A stretch of DNA of 64,000 bases from positions 62,001 to 126,000 of the forward strand of contig NZ_WBWA01000014.1 in NCBI RefSeq assembly GCF_008932295.1, in the 5' to 3' direction. Positions 1-7,946 of this stretch are shown here, piece after piece. A model generated the notes under the pieces. That model saw only the letters and a program-made list of their open reading frames with translations. It was not told where the DNA came from and did not search any database. Source of the DNA: Brucella tritici (GTDB lineage Bacteria > Pseudomonadota > Alphaproteobacteria > Rhizobiales > Rhizobiaceae). Position numbers and translations under genes: made by a program. Each line of letters begins with the position of its first letter. The stretch's first letter is position 1.

Positions 1-577
1 AGCCGGGAGCAATCGCATTGATCTGCAGGCCATGTCGGGCCCAATCGGTGGCCATGCCACGTGTCAGATTACGGATTGCCCCTTTTGTCGCCGTATAGGG
101 CGCGATGGAAGGCCGCGCTAGTTCACTTTGAACCGAAGCAATGTTGATTATCTTGCCGCGTCCTCGCGCGATCATATGGCGTGCAGCGGCCTGTCCAGCA
201 TAAAAAGCGCTGGAAATATTGGTTTCCAGAAGCTGCTGCCATTTCTCGATCGGAAAATCTTCGAGCGGGGCGCGATACTGCATCCCGGCATTATTGACCA
301 GAATATCGAGCGCCCCGATTTCCTCTTCAATCCCATCGATGGCCGCGCGAACTTCTTCGGCATCCGTCACATCAAACGCAGATGCAAGGATCGTATGGCC
401 CTCTTTTTCCAATAGCGCGACCGCCGCATCCACCTTGGTCCGATCACGGCCATTGATGATTACCGTGGCGCCATGTTCTGCAAGCCCTCGCGCCAATGCA
501 AAACCGATGCCCTGGCTGGAACCGGTGATCAGGGCTATGCGCCCTTCCAGACTGAAAAGTTCGAAAGAAGAAGTCAT
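1..577 (-). CDS. SDR-family oxidoreductase, gluconate 5-dehydrogenase-like (partial)
   Basis: This is the first 192 residues of a classical short-chain dehydrogenase; the 3' end runs off the left edge. The Rossmann motif TGSSQGIG is at residues 18-25, NNAG at 95-98, and the catalytic Ser148, Tyr161 and Lys165 (YTATK) are all present. The stretch around SVQSEL resembles IdnO/gluconate 5-dehydrogenases, which reduce or oxidise a keto group of a sugar acid with NAD(P) in the cytoplasm. Its ATG overlaps the stop of the upstream GntR gene (TGATG), so the two are probably translationally coupled. The sugar-acid neighbourhood fits this family, but the exact substrate cannot be read from sequence. 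Among SDRs, a 2-keto-3-deoxy sugar acid dehydrogenase is the main alternative. Confidence 0.85.
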   Translation of the reverse strand, partial: MTSSFELFSLEGRIALITGSSQGIGFALARGLAEHGATVIINGRDRTKVDAAVALLEKEGHTILASAFDVTDAEEVRAAIDGIEEEIGALDILVNNAGMQYRAPLEDFPIEKWQQLLETNISSAFYAGQAAARHMIARGRGKIINIASVQSELARPSIAPYTATKGAIRNLTRGMATDWARHGLQINAIAPG

Positions 578-1284
578 CAGAAAGTTTCCAGTTTGAGACC
601 GACGCGGCTTGCTGCCTGCACAATGTGGTGGCGCATCACTTCACGCGCTCGCAAGGGGTCACGTGAATGGATAGCATCCCTGATTGCCGTGTGCTCATCG
701 ATTGTGATTTCGACAATCTGTTCAAGCACCGCTCGTGCACGCGCCGCATTGATTGCCTGATTGATCCTCTCGGCAATGAAACCGAGGACCAATGGAAAAT
801 ACTCATTATGTGTTGCGGAAGCGAGTGCGCGGTGAAATGCGAGATCAGCAGCTATACCTGTATCTGTCCATTTTTTCGAGCCGCTCATTTCCGCTAGTGC
901 TTCATTAAGTTGCATCATTTCGTGTTCGTCATGATGCACTGCCGCGAGCCCGGCAGCTTCTATCTCCAGCGCCATTCGCAACTGGAACAGGCTGCGGAAA
1001 CTATCACGATTGGCGAGTGTTTCAGGCTCTATGCGAAGAGCATGCCGCCGGTCGGGTTCCGTTACGAAAGCACCTACACCCTGTCGAGTTTCAACTAGGC
1101 CTTCATTGCGCAGCTGGGCAATCGCTTCACGTACAACCGAGCGACTGACACCAAAGCTCTGTGCGAGATTATGTTCTGTCGGGAGCTTTTGTCCCGGCAG
1201 AAGGCTACCTTCACTGATCTGCCGCGTAATTTCGGAAGCGATGCGTCCGGGAAGCTGCTCATTGCGCCTGATTTCACCAAACAA
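577..1284 (-). CDS. GntR-family regulator, FadR subfamily
   Basis: This 235-residue regulator has an N-terminal winged helix (helix-turn-helix about residues 36-60, with PTEHNLAQSFGVSRSVVREA) and a C-terminal all-helical FCD ligand domain. The FCD domain shows the histidines and acids that usually bind a metal (DLAFHRAL, EHTAIRDAI, MRHHI). FadR-type regulators are normally repressors released by a small acid. It is transcribed with the SDR gene (stop/start overlap) and sits 42 bp after the FAD-oxidase gene, all reading left. Three sites containing or closely matching TGTCAGACA in the surrounding control regions (2900-2914, 6174-6196, 11249-11257) are reasonable targets. The regulated function is therefore most likely the sugar-acid locus up to about 11.3 kb. 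Confidence 0.9.
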   Translation of the reverse strand: MFGEIRRNEQLPGRIASEITRQISEGSLLPGQKLPTEHNLAQSFGVSRSVVREAIAQLRNEGLVETRQGVGAFVTEPDRRHALRIEPETLANRDSFRSLFQLRMALEIEAAGLAAVHHDEHEMMQLNEALAEMSGSKKWTDTGIAADLAFHRALASATHNEYFPLVLGFIAERINQAINAARARAVLEQIVEITIDEHTAIRDAIHSRDPLRAREVMRHHIVQAASRVGLKLETF

Positions 1285-1326
1285 AGTGATAAAGTCTCCC
1301 TGATTGCCCGTGCGATTGGTGTGTCG

Positions 1327-2769
1327 TCACCCTTTTGAAGAGTCAAGCAAAAGCTGGCAGCCCGGATTCATGATATTATCTGGATCAATGACTTGCTTGA
1401 GAGCTTCAAGCAGTTTTCGTCGTGCAGGATCAATGCGCTTCTCGAAATCGTCCCTTTTCAAGCGACCGATGCCGTGTTCGGCGCTAATGCTACCTGCATA
1501 GCGATCCAGGACAGCATTGATCGTTTCTTTCGCAAGCTTGATCTTCTTGTCTTTCGTTGCAACATCGAGATTGCTTTCCGGAATGACATTGAGATGCACA
1601 TTGCCATCGCCGACATGTCCGTAAGAAACGGCGAGACAATCTGGAAGAATCCTGGTCAGTTCCTGTTCAGCTTCGGCAACGAATGATGCCAGTTTTGAAA
1701 GCGGTACAGAAATATCAGTACGAAGGTGCTTACCGCGTAACGCCTGCCCCTCATTCATGGCCTCACGAAATGTCCAGAGATTTTGACCTTGTGCACGAGA
1801 GGACGCGATTGTTCCGTCAAGAACGAGGCCGTCTTCCATTGCGCCAGCGAGAAACTGTTCCATCAAGGATAGTATATCGACCAGCCCCGAACCTGAAATC
1901 TCCATCAAGACATAGGCGGGGTACTGTCCAAGTGGCATGGCAAGCTCTGGTATCGCCTCTTGCGCCAATGTAAAAGCAACCGGCGGCATGAATTCAAAAG
2001 CAGACATCAAATCACAGCATTGCACACGCGCGCGCCTATAAAGTGCAATCGCATCACCGAGCGAATTGAGCCCCAGCAGGGCTGTTTCCACCTTGTCTGG
2101 CAAAGGCATAAGTTTGATTGCCACACCGGTCACCACTCCCAGAATGCCTTCTGCCCCTATAAATAGCTGTTTCAGGTCAATGCCGCGATTGTCTTTCCTC
2201 AGTGTCGAAAGACCATTGAATACCGTACCGTCAGGCAGCACAACCTCCAGTCCCAGCATCAACTCGCGAGTCATGCCGTACCGCAACACATTGATGCCGC
2301 CGGCATTGGTGCTGACATTTCCCCCGATGCGGCAGCTTCCCTGAGCGCCGAGGGCTAATGGAAAAAACATCCCTTCGGCTGCCAGTTTGTCTTTCAGTTC
2401 GGAGAGAATGCAGCCGGCATCCACAATCGCTGAAAAATCATCCGGATCGATCTTACGAATACGGTTCATTCGCTCAAGGCTTAGAATGACAAGATTATCT
2501 TGACCATCCGGCACGCCGCCTTGCACAAGACCGGTGTTTCCGCCTTGCGGAATGATGGACAATCCCAGTGAGGCGCAGGCTTTAACCGCAGCAGAAACAC
2601 CCTCTGTCGAACGCGGACGGATGACGGCAACCGCCGTATTTGCCACATCTCCCGGCCAGTCGCGACAATAGCCAAGCATGTCGTTTTGCCCGGTCATAAC
2701 CAGATCATCGCCCAAAAGAGCAACGAGATCAGTTTGCTTGTTTCCGGTCATGTGCCCCAAACCGTACAT
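1327..2769 (-). CDS. FAD-linked oxidase, D-2-hydroxyacid dehydrogenase type
   Basis: This 480-residue protein belongs to the VAO/GlcD family. The N-terminal FAD-binding domain contains the PQGGNTGLVQGG and GNVSTNAGG loops that hold the ADP part of FAD. The C-terminal domain has HVGDGNVHLNV and the SAEHGIGRLK/PDNIMNPG ending typical of D-lactate and D-2-hydroxyglutarate dehydrogenases. Such enzymes oxidise a D-2-hydroxy acid to a 2-oxo acid and pass electrons to a quinone or electron-transfer flavoprotein. The start at 2769 is preceded by AGAGG. It is the first gene of a leftward unit with the GntR and SDR genes and diverges from the denD-like gene across a 247-bp control region. In this locus it could oxidise a sugar-acid breakdown product; the substrate is unknown. 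Confidence 0.85.
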   Translation of the reverse strand: MYGLGHMTGNKQTDLVALLGDDLVMTGQNDMLGYCRDWPGDVANTAVAVIRPRSTEGVSAAVKACASLGLSIIPQGGNTGLVQGGVPDGQDNLVILSLERMNRIRKIDPDDFSAIVDAGCILSELKDKLAAEGMFFPLALGAQGSCRIGGNVSTNAGGINVLRYGMTRELMLGLEVVLPDGTVFNGLSTLRKDNRGIDLKQLFIGAEGILGVVTGVAIKLMPLPDKVETALLGLNSLGDAIALYRRARVQCCDLMSAFEFMPPVAFTLAQEAIPELAMPLGQYPAYVLMEISGSGLVDILSLMEQFLAGAMEDGLVLDGTIASSRAQGQNLWTFREAMNEGQALRGKHLRTDISVPLSKLASFVAEAEQELTRILPDCLAVSYGHVGDGNVHLNVIPESNLDVATKDKKIKLAKETINAVLDRYAGSISAEHGIGRLKRDDFEKRIDPARRKLLEALKQVIDPDNIMNPGCQLLLDSSKG

Positions 2770-2899
2770 GATATCCTCTTGGCTTTACCGATGCGCAATG
2801 TGCTGTCGCGGATGTACAACAGTCTTTGAGATGCGACAGGCTTTTCCGTTTCATTCCTGTGGCAAGACGGAGAAAACTGTTTTCAACGCCTACATATAA

Positions 2900-2914
2900 G
2901 GTTATCAGACAACC
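2900..2914. promoter_or_regulatory. Putative GntR operator in divergent promoter region
   Basis: The 15-base element GGTTATCAGACAACC is palindromic around its central A with one mismatched pair. It shares the TCAGACA core with sites at 6177-6185 and 11249-11257. Its form agrees with FadR-subfamily operators (TNGTNNNACNA type). It lies between the FAD-oxidase gene and the denD-like gene, where it could control both directions. No footprint evidence exists here. Confidence 0.5.
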
Positions 2915-3016
2915 CTACAACACAAATCTGGTGGGAGATCGGATAAGTGTCGAAGTGGTAGCCAACGCGAGACATTCGAATAGGGTCGGCTGCAAGGCAG
3001 GGAGGAGGCCTTCTAA

Positions 3017-4000
3017 ATGCATATCGCAATCATCGGTGCTGCAGGTATGGTCGGACGCAAGCTAACGCAGCGCCTTTCAAACGATGGTCATCTCGGGGAA
3101 ACCCCAGTTGAAGAGCTCACACTTATCGATATCGTAGCAGCAGAACTTCCGAGCGGCTTTGCAGGATCGGTCGATACTCTCGCAGCGGATATATCCACCA
3201 TGGAAACCGCTCAGAAGATCGTGTCAGGACGACCTGACGTTATCTTTCACCTCGCGGCAATCGTGTCCGGTGAAGCAGAGATCGACTTCGATAAAGGATA
3301 TCGAATCAATCTGGATGGCACTCGGCATCTGTTCGACGCAATCAGGCTTGCCCACATTGCCGATGGCTATAAACCTCGCGTAGTTTTCACGTCGTCCATC
3401 GCCGTTTTCGGCGCCCCGCTCCCCTACCCGATCCCCGACGAGTTTCACACGACCCCGTTGACAAGTTACGGTACGCAGAAGGCAATCAGCGAGCTCCTGT
3501 TATCGGACTACACCCGGCGCGGCTTTTTTGACGGTATCGGCATTCGCCTGCCGACGATCTGCATACGCCCCGGCAAACCGAACAAGGCCGCATCCGGCTT
3601 CTTCTCCAACATCCTGCGTGAGCCGCTCTCCGGACAGGAAGCAATCTTACCTGTTCCCGAAGATGTCCGGCATTGGCATGCTTCACCACGCTCAGCCGTC
3701 GGCTTTCTGATCCATGGAGCCACCATCAATACGGAAGCAGTTGGAGCACGTCGCAATCTCTCCATGCCTGGTCTCAGTGCCACTGTAGGCGAGCAGATTG
3801 AAGCGTTGCGTCGCATTGCCGGAGAAAAAGCCGTCGGTCTGATCCGACGTGAACCAGACGAAATGATCATGCGTATGGTTGCAGGCTGGGCTCCCGGTTT
3901 CGAAGCAAAACGCGCACAGGCTCTTGGCTTCAGCGCAGAAACATCCTTTGATGAGATCATTCGCGTTCACATCGAAGATGAAATGGGAGGCAAGCTTTGA
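3017..4000 (+). CDS. denD: D-erythronate dehydrogenase-like extended SDR
   Basis: This 327-residue NAD-dependent epimerase/dehydratase-type SDR has the glycine motif GAAGMVG at residues 7-13, Ser126/127 and the catalytic pair Tyr151/Lys155 (SYGTQK). The overall pattern, including the long conserved tail that closes over the substrate, resembles DenD, which oxidises D-erythronate at C2 to 2-keto-D-erythronate. The start is supported by GGGAGGAGG about 9 bp upstream. It is the first gene of the rightward catabolic unit and overlaps the next gene by 4 bases. In canonical DenD operons the neighbours are OtnC/OtnI or DenA. Here a dehydratase and a TRAP transporter follow instead, so the true substrate may be a different tetronate or pentonate. 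Confidence 0.75.
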   Translation: MHIAIIGAAGMVGRKLTQRLSNDGHLGETPVEELTLIDIVAAELPSGFAGSVDTLAADISTMETAQKIVSGRPDVIFHLAAIVSGEAEIDFDKGYRINLDGTRHLFDAIRLAHIADGYKPRVVFTSSIAVFGAPLPYPIPDEFHTTPLTSYGTQKAISELLLSDYTRRGFFDGIGIRLPTICIRPGKPNKAASGFFSNILREPLSGQEAILPVPEDVRHWHASPRSAVGFLIHGATINTEAVGARRNLSMPGLSATVGEQIEALRRIAGEKAVGLIRREPDEMIMRMVAGWAPGFEAKRAQALGFSAETSFDEIIRVHIEDEMGGKL

Positions 4001-4878
4001 CACGCAAGATCGCTTTTCTTGGAACCGGCCTGATGGGCGCACCAATGGCCAGTCGGCTGCTGGATGCCGGCTTTGATGTAACCGTCTGGAACCGGAACAG
4101 CGCCAAGTCTGCTCCTCTCGCTGAAAAAGGTGCCGCACTCGCTCAATCGGCCACCGAGGCAGTGGAGACGGCGGATGTTATCATCACGATGTTGACCGAC
4201 GGTCCGGCGGTACGCGACGTTCTTTTCGACCAAGGGACCGCTGCCGTCTTGAAAAAAGGCAGCGTGGTCATCGATATGAGTTCAATTTCGCCAGACTTCG
4301 CGCGCGAACATGCCAAGCGTCTGGCGGCAATAGGCGTCGATCATATCGATGCCCCGGTTTCCGGTGGCGTAGTGGGCGCCCAGGAAGGCACGCTTGCCAT
4401 CATGGCCGGAGGAGATGAAGCAATCATTGCTGGCCTAGCCGATGTTTTCAAGTCCATGGGGTGCCTTACCCGCGTTGGCCCGTCGGGTGCCGGTCAACTC
4501 GCAAAACTTGCCAATCAGCAGATTGTTGCCGTAACCATTGGAGCGATTGCAGAGGCAATGGTCCTGGTCGAAAAGGGTGGCGGGTCGCGCGCCGCATTTC
4601 GAGACGCTATCCGCGGCGGTTTCTGTGAAAGCCGCATTCTCGAATTGCACGGCAAGCGGATGATTGAGCGCAACTTTGAACCGGGCGGCACATCGCGCAT
4701 TCAGCTTAAAGATCTCAATTCGATCCTCCAGACCGCGAGCGACCTATCGCTGAGCTTGCCATTGACCGAGACCGTACGCGAAGCCTTCGCATCTTTCGTG
4801 AAGGAAGGCGGTGGCGAGAAGGATCACAGCGCCCTGCTCCTGCATCTCGAAAAGCTTAACGAGAGCCATAAAGGCTAG
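3997..4878 (+). CDS. 3-hydroxyisobutyrate dehydrogenase-family (LtnD/GarR-like) oxidoreductase
   Basis: This 293-residue beta-hydroxyacid dehydrogenase has the Rossmann motif GTGLMG at residues 9-14, the substrate-binding signature DAPVSGG near 118-124 and catalytic Lys170 in the GQLAKLAN motif with Asn173. Family members act on tartronate semialdehyde, 3-hydroxyisobutyrate or L-threonate. The start is a TTG inside the denD stop region, with GGGAGG six bases upstream, so translation is coupled to denD. Pairing of a DenD-like and an LtnD-like enzyme is known from four-carbon acid-sugar pathways, which favours a threonate-type or tartronate-type role over valine catabolism. The substrate is inferred from context only. 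Confidence 0.85.
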   Translation: MTRKIAFLGTGLMGAPMASRLLDAGFDVTVWNRNSAKSAPLAEKGAALAQSATEAVETADVIITMLTDGPAVRDVLFDQGTAAVLKKGSVVIDMSSISPDFAREHAKRLAAIGVDHIDAPVSGGVVGAQEGTLAIMAGGDEAIIAGLADVFKSMGCLTRVGPSGAGQLAKLANQQIVAVTIGAIAEAMVLVEKGGGSRAAFRDAIRGGFCESRILELHGKRMIERNFEPGGTSRIQLKDLNSILQTASDLSLSLPLTETVREAFASFVKEGGGEKDHSALLLHLEKLNESHKG

Positions 4879-4912
4879 CGCGTTGGCAATCCAATTGCAT
4901 TTGGGAGGTGTA

Positions 4913-6118
4913 ATGAAGATCACCGCAATCGAAACCACTCGCATCGCCGAACGGCCAAACCTGTTGTGGGTGGAAGTTCACACAGACGAAGGGATTACCG
5001 GACTCGGTGAGACCTTTTTCATGTCTGAGACTGTTGAGGCTTATCTGCACGAATATGTCGCGCCGCGCGTTCTCGGTCGCGATCCGCTGCAGATTGATCT
5101 GCTGGCTTCAGATCTTGTGGGGTATCTCGGTTTCCGTTCAACTGGCGCGGAAGTGCGTGGCAACTCCGCTTTCGATATCGCCCTGTGGGATTTATACGGC
5201 AAGGCTGCAAACCTGCCGATCGCCCAACTTCTCGGCGGCTTCAGCCGTCAATCCATCCGCACGTATAATACCTGTGCCGGAACGGAATACATCAAGAAGG
5301 CGACGGGCCAGCAATCTGCCAATTATGGTCTGGCTGGTGCTGGGGCTAATTATGACGACCTTAATGGCTTCCTGCACCGGGCAGACGAACTTGCACTCTC
5401 GTTACTGGACGAGGGCATAACGGCGATGAAAATCTGGCCGTTCGACATGGCGGCGGAAAAGACCCGCGGGCAGTATATCTCTCAGCCTGATCTAAAGGCG
5501 GCATTACAACCTTTCGAGAAAATCCGCACGGCTGTCGGTGACCGCATGGATATAATGGTCGAGTTCCATTCCATGTGGCAGCTTCTGCCGGCCATGCAGA
5601 TCGCCCGTGAGCTAGCACCTTTCAAGACCTTCTGGCACGAAGACCCGATCAAGATGGACAGTCTTGGCAGCCTGAAACGGTATGCGGAAGCAAGCATTGC
5701 ACCGATCTGTGCCTCCGAGACGTTAGGAAGCCGCTGGGCGTTTCGCGACCTTCTCGAAACCGGCGTAGCTGGCGTCGTCATGCTTGATCTGAGCTGGTGT
5801 GGCGGCCTTTCAGAAGCCCGCAAAATCGCAGCTATGGCGGAAGCTTGGCATCTACCGGTCGCACCACATGACTGTACCGGGCCAATCGTCCTCTGTGCTT
5901 CGACGCACCTGTCACTGAATGCGCCGAATGCACTTATTCAGGAAAGCGTTCGTGCGTTCTACAAGACTTGGTATCGCGATCTGGTCACAGCTTTGCCCGA
6001 AGTAAAGAATGGTATGATTACCGTTCCCCCCGGTTCCGGGCTCGGCATGGAACTCAATCCGGAAATGGACAAGGCCTACTCGGTCAGCCGCAGAAAAACA
6101 GATCGATCTAATTTTTGA
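4913..6118 (+). CDS. Mandelate racemase/muconate lactonizing enzyme family acid-sugar dehydratase
   Basis: This 401-residue member of the enolase superfamily has an N-terminal capping domain (residues 1-125) followed by a TIM barrel. Metal ligands appear as Glu217 (VEFHS), Glu243 (HEDP) and Glu269 (ASETLG). Acid/base residues include His219 two residues after the first ligand and the Asp292/His319 dyad (LDLSWCGG, APHDCTGP). The E-x-H spacing is that of the D-galactonate and D-mannonate dehydratase classes, although those usually carry Asp as first ligand. The predicted reaction is loss of water from a sugar acid to give a 2-keto-3-deoxy acid. The start at 4913 was chosen over an upstream in-frame ATG because GGGAGG lies five bases before it. 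It follows the LtnD-like gene closely and precedes the likely second dehydratase. Confidence 0.85.
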   Translation: MKITAIETTRIAERPNLLWVEVHTDEGITGLGETFFMSETVEAYLHEYVAPRVLGRDPLQIDLLASDLVGYLGFRSTGAEVRGNSAFDIALWDLYGKAANLPIAQLLGGFSRQSIRTYNTCAGTEYIKKATGQQSANYGLAGAGANYDDLNGFLHRADELALSLLDEGITAMKIWPFDMAAEKTRGQYISQPDLKAALQPFEKIRTAVGDRMDIMVEFHSMWQLLPAMQIARELAPFKTFWHEDPIKMDSLGSLKRYAEASIAPICASETLGSRWAFRDLLETGVAGVVMLDLSWCGGLSEARKIAAMAEAWHLPVAPHDCTGPIVLCASTHLSLNAPNALIQESVRAFYKTWYRDLVTALPEVKNGMITVPPGSGLGMELNPEMDKAYSVSRRKTDRSNF

Positions 6119-6173
6119 TGCGACCACGACCTGAAGGCTGGACTCAACTCCGGACTGCAAATAATAGTATTAT

Positions 6174-6196
6174 TGTTGTCAGACATCCTGACAACA
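6174..6196. promoter_or_regulatory. Perfect inverted repeat, putative GntR operator
   Basis: TGTTGTCAG and CTGACAACA form perfect 9-bp arms around a 5-bp spacer. The left half also contains TGTCAGACA, the core seen at 11249-11257. It lies 40 bp before the GTG start of the FAH-family gene. An AT-rich stretch (6161-6174) precedes it and could supply a -10 element. It suggests that the dehydratase and TRAP genes have their own regulated promoter. Confidence 0.6.
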
Positions 6197-6236
6197 TATG
6201 GCCTGCGGGATATGGTCATGCATTGGGAGGATATCT

Positions 6237-7406
6237 GTGCAAGACAAGCGTGAACTGAAAGCAAAGACAATTTTGCCTGACGACAGCCATTCAGCGGTTT
6301 TAATCGGCCGGGTGTGGTCAAAAGCTGAAAATGGCCCTTGTCCAGTATTGGTGAAAAGCGGTCATTTGCACGATCTATCCAGCTTGTCTGCTACTGTTTC
6401 TGGCCTTCTGGAGCGAGATTCACTGATTAGCGAATTGAAAAATGCAGAAGGCTTTCCAAATCTCGGCTCTGTTGACGATTTTCTTTCCGGTGATCGCGGG
6501 GAACTGCTTGCCCCCATCGATTTGCAATCCATCAAAGCAGCGGGCGTCACCTTTGCTGACAGTATGCTTGAACGCGTGATCGAAGAACAGGCAAAAGGTG
6601 ATCCTTCCCGCGCTCGCGAAATTCGCGAACGCCTCGCCCCAGTCATCGGTGACAATCTGCGAGGTGTCGCAGCAGGCTCCGAGAAAGCCGCAGGTGTCAA
6701 AGCACTCCTTCAGGAAATGGGACTTTGGTCCCAGTATCTCGAAGTGGGCATCGGCCCTGATGCAGAGATTTTCACTAAATCCCAGCCGATGTCCGCCGTC
6801 GGCTGTGGTGCGACCGTCGGTATTTTACCAATTTCACAATGGAACAATCCTGAACCGGAAGTGGTTCTGGTCGTCACTTCGGACGGACGTATTGTCGGCG
6901 CAACTCTGGGTAACGACGTCAATCTCAGGGACGTCGAAGGACGTTCCGCTCTCCTGCTTGGCAAAGCCAAGGATAATAATGCTTCCTGTGCTATAGGTCC
7001 CTTTATTCGCCTGTTCGATGGCGAATTCACCATGGATGTGTTGCGCAAGCTCAAGCTGTCGCTAACTGTCCACGGAGCTGACGGCTTCGAGATGACCGGC
7101 GAAAGCCCGATGGAAGCGATCAGCCGTGATCCCGAAAACCTCGCATCGCAGATGATGAACCGCAATCATCAATATCCGGATGGCGCGGTATTGTTCCTCG
7201 GTACAATGTTCGCGCCCGTCAAGGATCGTCGCGGTGCCGGACAAGGTTTCACCCACGAAGTCGGCGACCGTGTGGAGATATCAACTCCCAAGCTCGGCCG
7301 CCTCATCAATTGGGTCGACCGGACCGATAAATGTCCAGAATGGACATTTGGCATCAGGGCGCTGATCCAGAACCTGCAAGCGCGCGATTTGCTCGATAAA
7401 GTCTGA
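6237..7406 (+). CDS. FAH-family 2-keto-3-deoxy-pentonate dehydratase-like protein
   Basis: This 389-residue protein has a C-terminal fumarylacetoacetate hydrolase fold. Its length and conserved segments (GVTFADSMLERVIEEQ, FTKSQPMSAVGCGATVG, LGNDVNLRDVEGRSALLLG) resemble the XylX/KdxD group, which dehydrates 2-keto-3-deoxy-D-xylonate or L-arabinonate to 2-ketoglutarate semialdehyde. The acidic residues that bind Mg2+ in this family (PEPEVVLVV region, NDVNLRDVE) are present. I chose the GTG start at 6237 because TGGGAGGA is placed just before it; the in-frame ATG at 6198 overlaps the operator and lacks a ribosome site. It probably uses the product of the preceding dehydratase. A 2,4-diketo-acid hydrolase role is the main alternative. 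Confidence 0.8.
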   Translation: MQDKRELKAKTILPDDSHSAVLIGRVWSKAENGPCPVLVKSGHLHDLSSLSATVSGLLERDSLISELKNAEGFPNLGSVDDFLSGDRGELLAPIDLQSIKAAGVTFADSMLERVIEEQAKGDPSRAREIRERLAPVIGDNLRGVAAGSEKAAGVKALLQEMGLWSQYLEVGIGPDAEIFTKSQPMSAVGCGATVGILPISQWNNPEPEVVLVVTSDGRIVGATLGNDVNLRDVEGRSALLLGKAKDNNASCAIGPFIRLFDGEFTMDVLRKLKLSLTVHGADGFEMTGESPMEAISRDPENLASQMMNRNHQYPDGAVLFLGTMFAPVKDRRGAGQGFTHEVGDRVEISTPKLGRLINWVDRTDKCPEWTFGIRALIQNLQARDLLDKV

Positions 7407-7416
7407 GGGCGGATAG

Positions 7417-7941
7417 ATGACGAAAGCCATAGACTTCTTCTACAAGATACTTGGCGCAATTCTCGTCTTCCTCCTTGCTGGCATGGCCATTATGGTTTTC
7501 GTCAACGTGATTTTGCGCTACGCCGCAAATTCCGGACTGACCGTATCGGAAGAACTTGCGCGTTATTTCTTCGTCTGGGTGTCGTTTCTCGGAGCCGTCC
7601 TCACCTTTCGCGAGAACAGCCACTTGGGCATCGAGTCACTTGTCGCCCGCTTCGGGCGACAAGGCCGCATTACCTGTATGGCAATCAGCTATCTGATCGT
7701 CGCGTTGTGCTCGGCAATTTTCTTCTGGGGCACTTGGAAGCAATTCGACATCAACGCCAGCATGGTCGCACCCGTCACCGGGCTTTCGATGATCTGGGTT
7801 TACGGTGTCGGACTATTCACCGGCGGCGCGATGTTTATCATTGCAGCCGAGCGCTTTCTCCGTGCCGTTACCGGTCGTCTGACCGATGAGGAAATTGCCA
7901 CCTTTGCGGGCGAACATTCGCTCGACCATCTGATGGAGTAG
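7417..7941 (+). CDS. dctQ: TRAP transporter small membrane subunit DctQ
   Basis: This 174-residue inner-membrane protein has four predicted hydrophobic helices and the DctQ signature around residues 40-65 (SEELARYFFVWVSFLGAV). It forms the small membrane component of a TRAP transporter, which imports a carboxylate bound by DctP using a sodium or proton gradient. It starts 10 bases after the FAH gene and is followed after 5 bases by dctM. This places the transporter in the same transcript as the catabolic enzymes. The cargo is probably the sugar acid consumed by them. Confidence 0.9.
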   Translation: MTKAIDFFYKILGAILVFLLAGMAIMVFVNVILRYAANSGLTVSEELARYFFVWVSFLGAVLTFRENSHLGIESLVARFGRQGRITCMAISYLIVALCSAIFFWGTWKQFDINASMVAPVTGLSMIWVYGVGLFTGGAMFIIAAERFLRAVTGRLTDEEIATFAGEHSLDHLME

Positions 7942-7946
7942 ACGAC

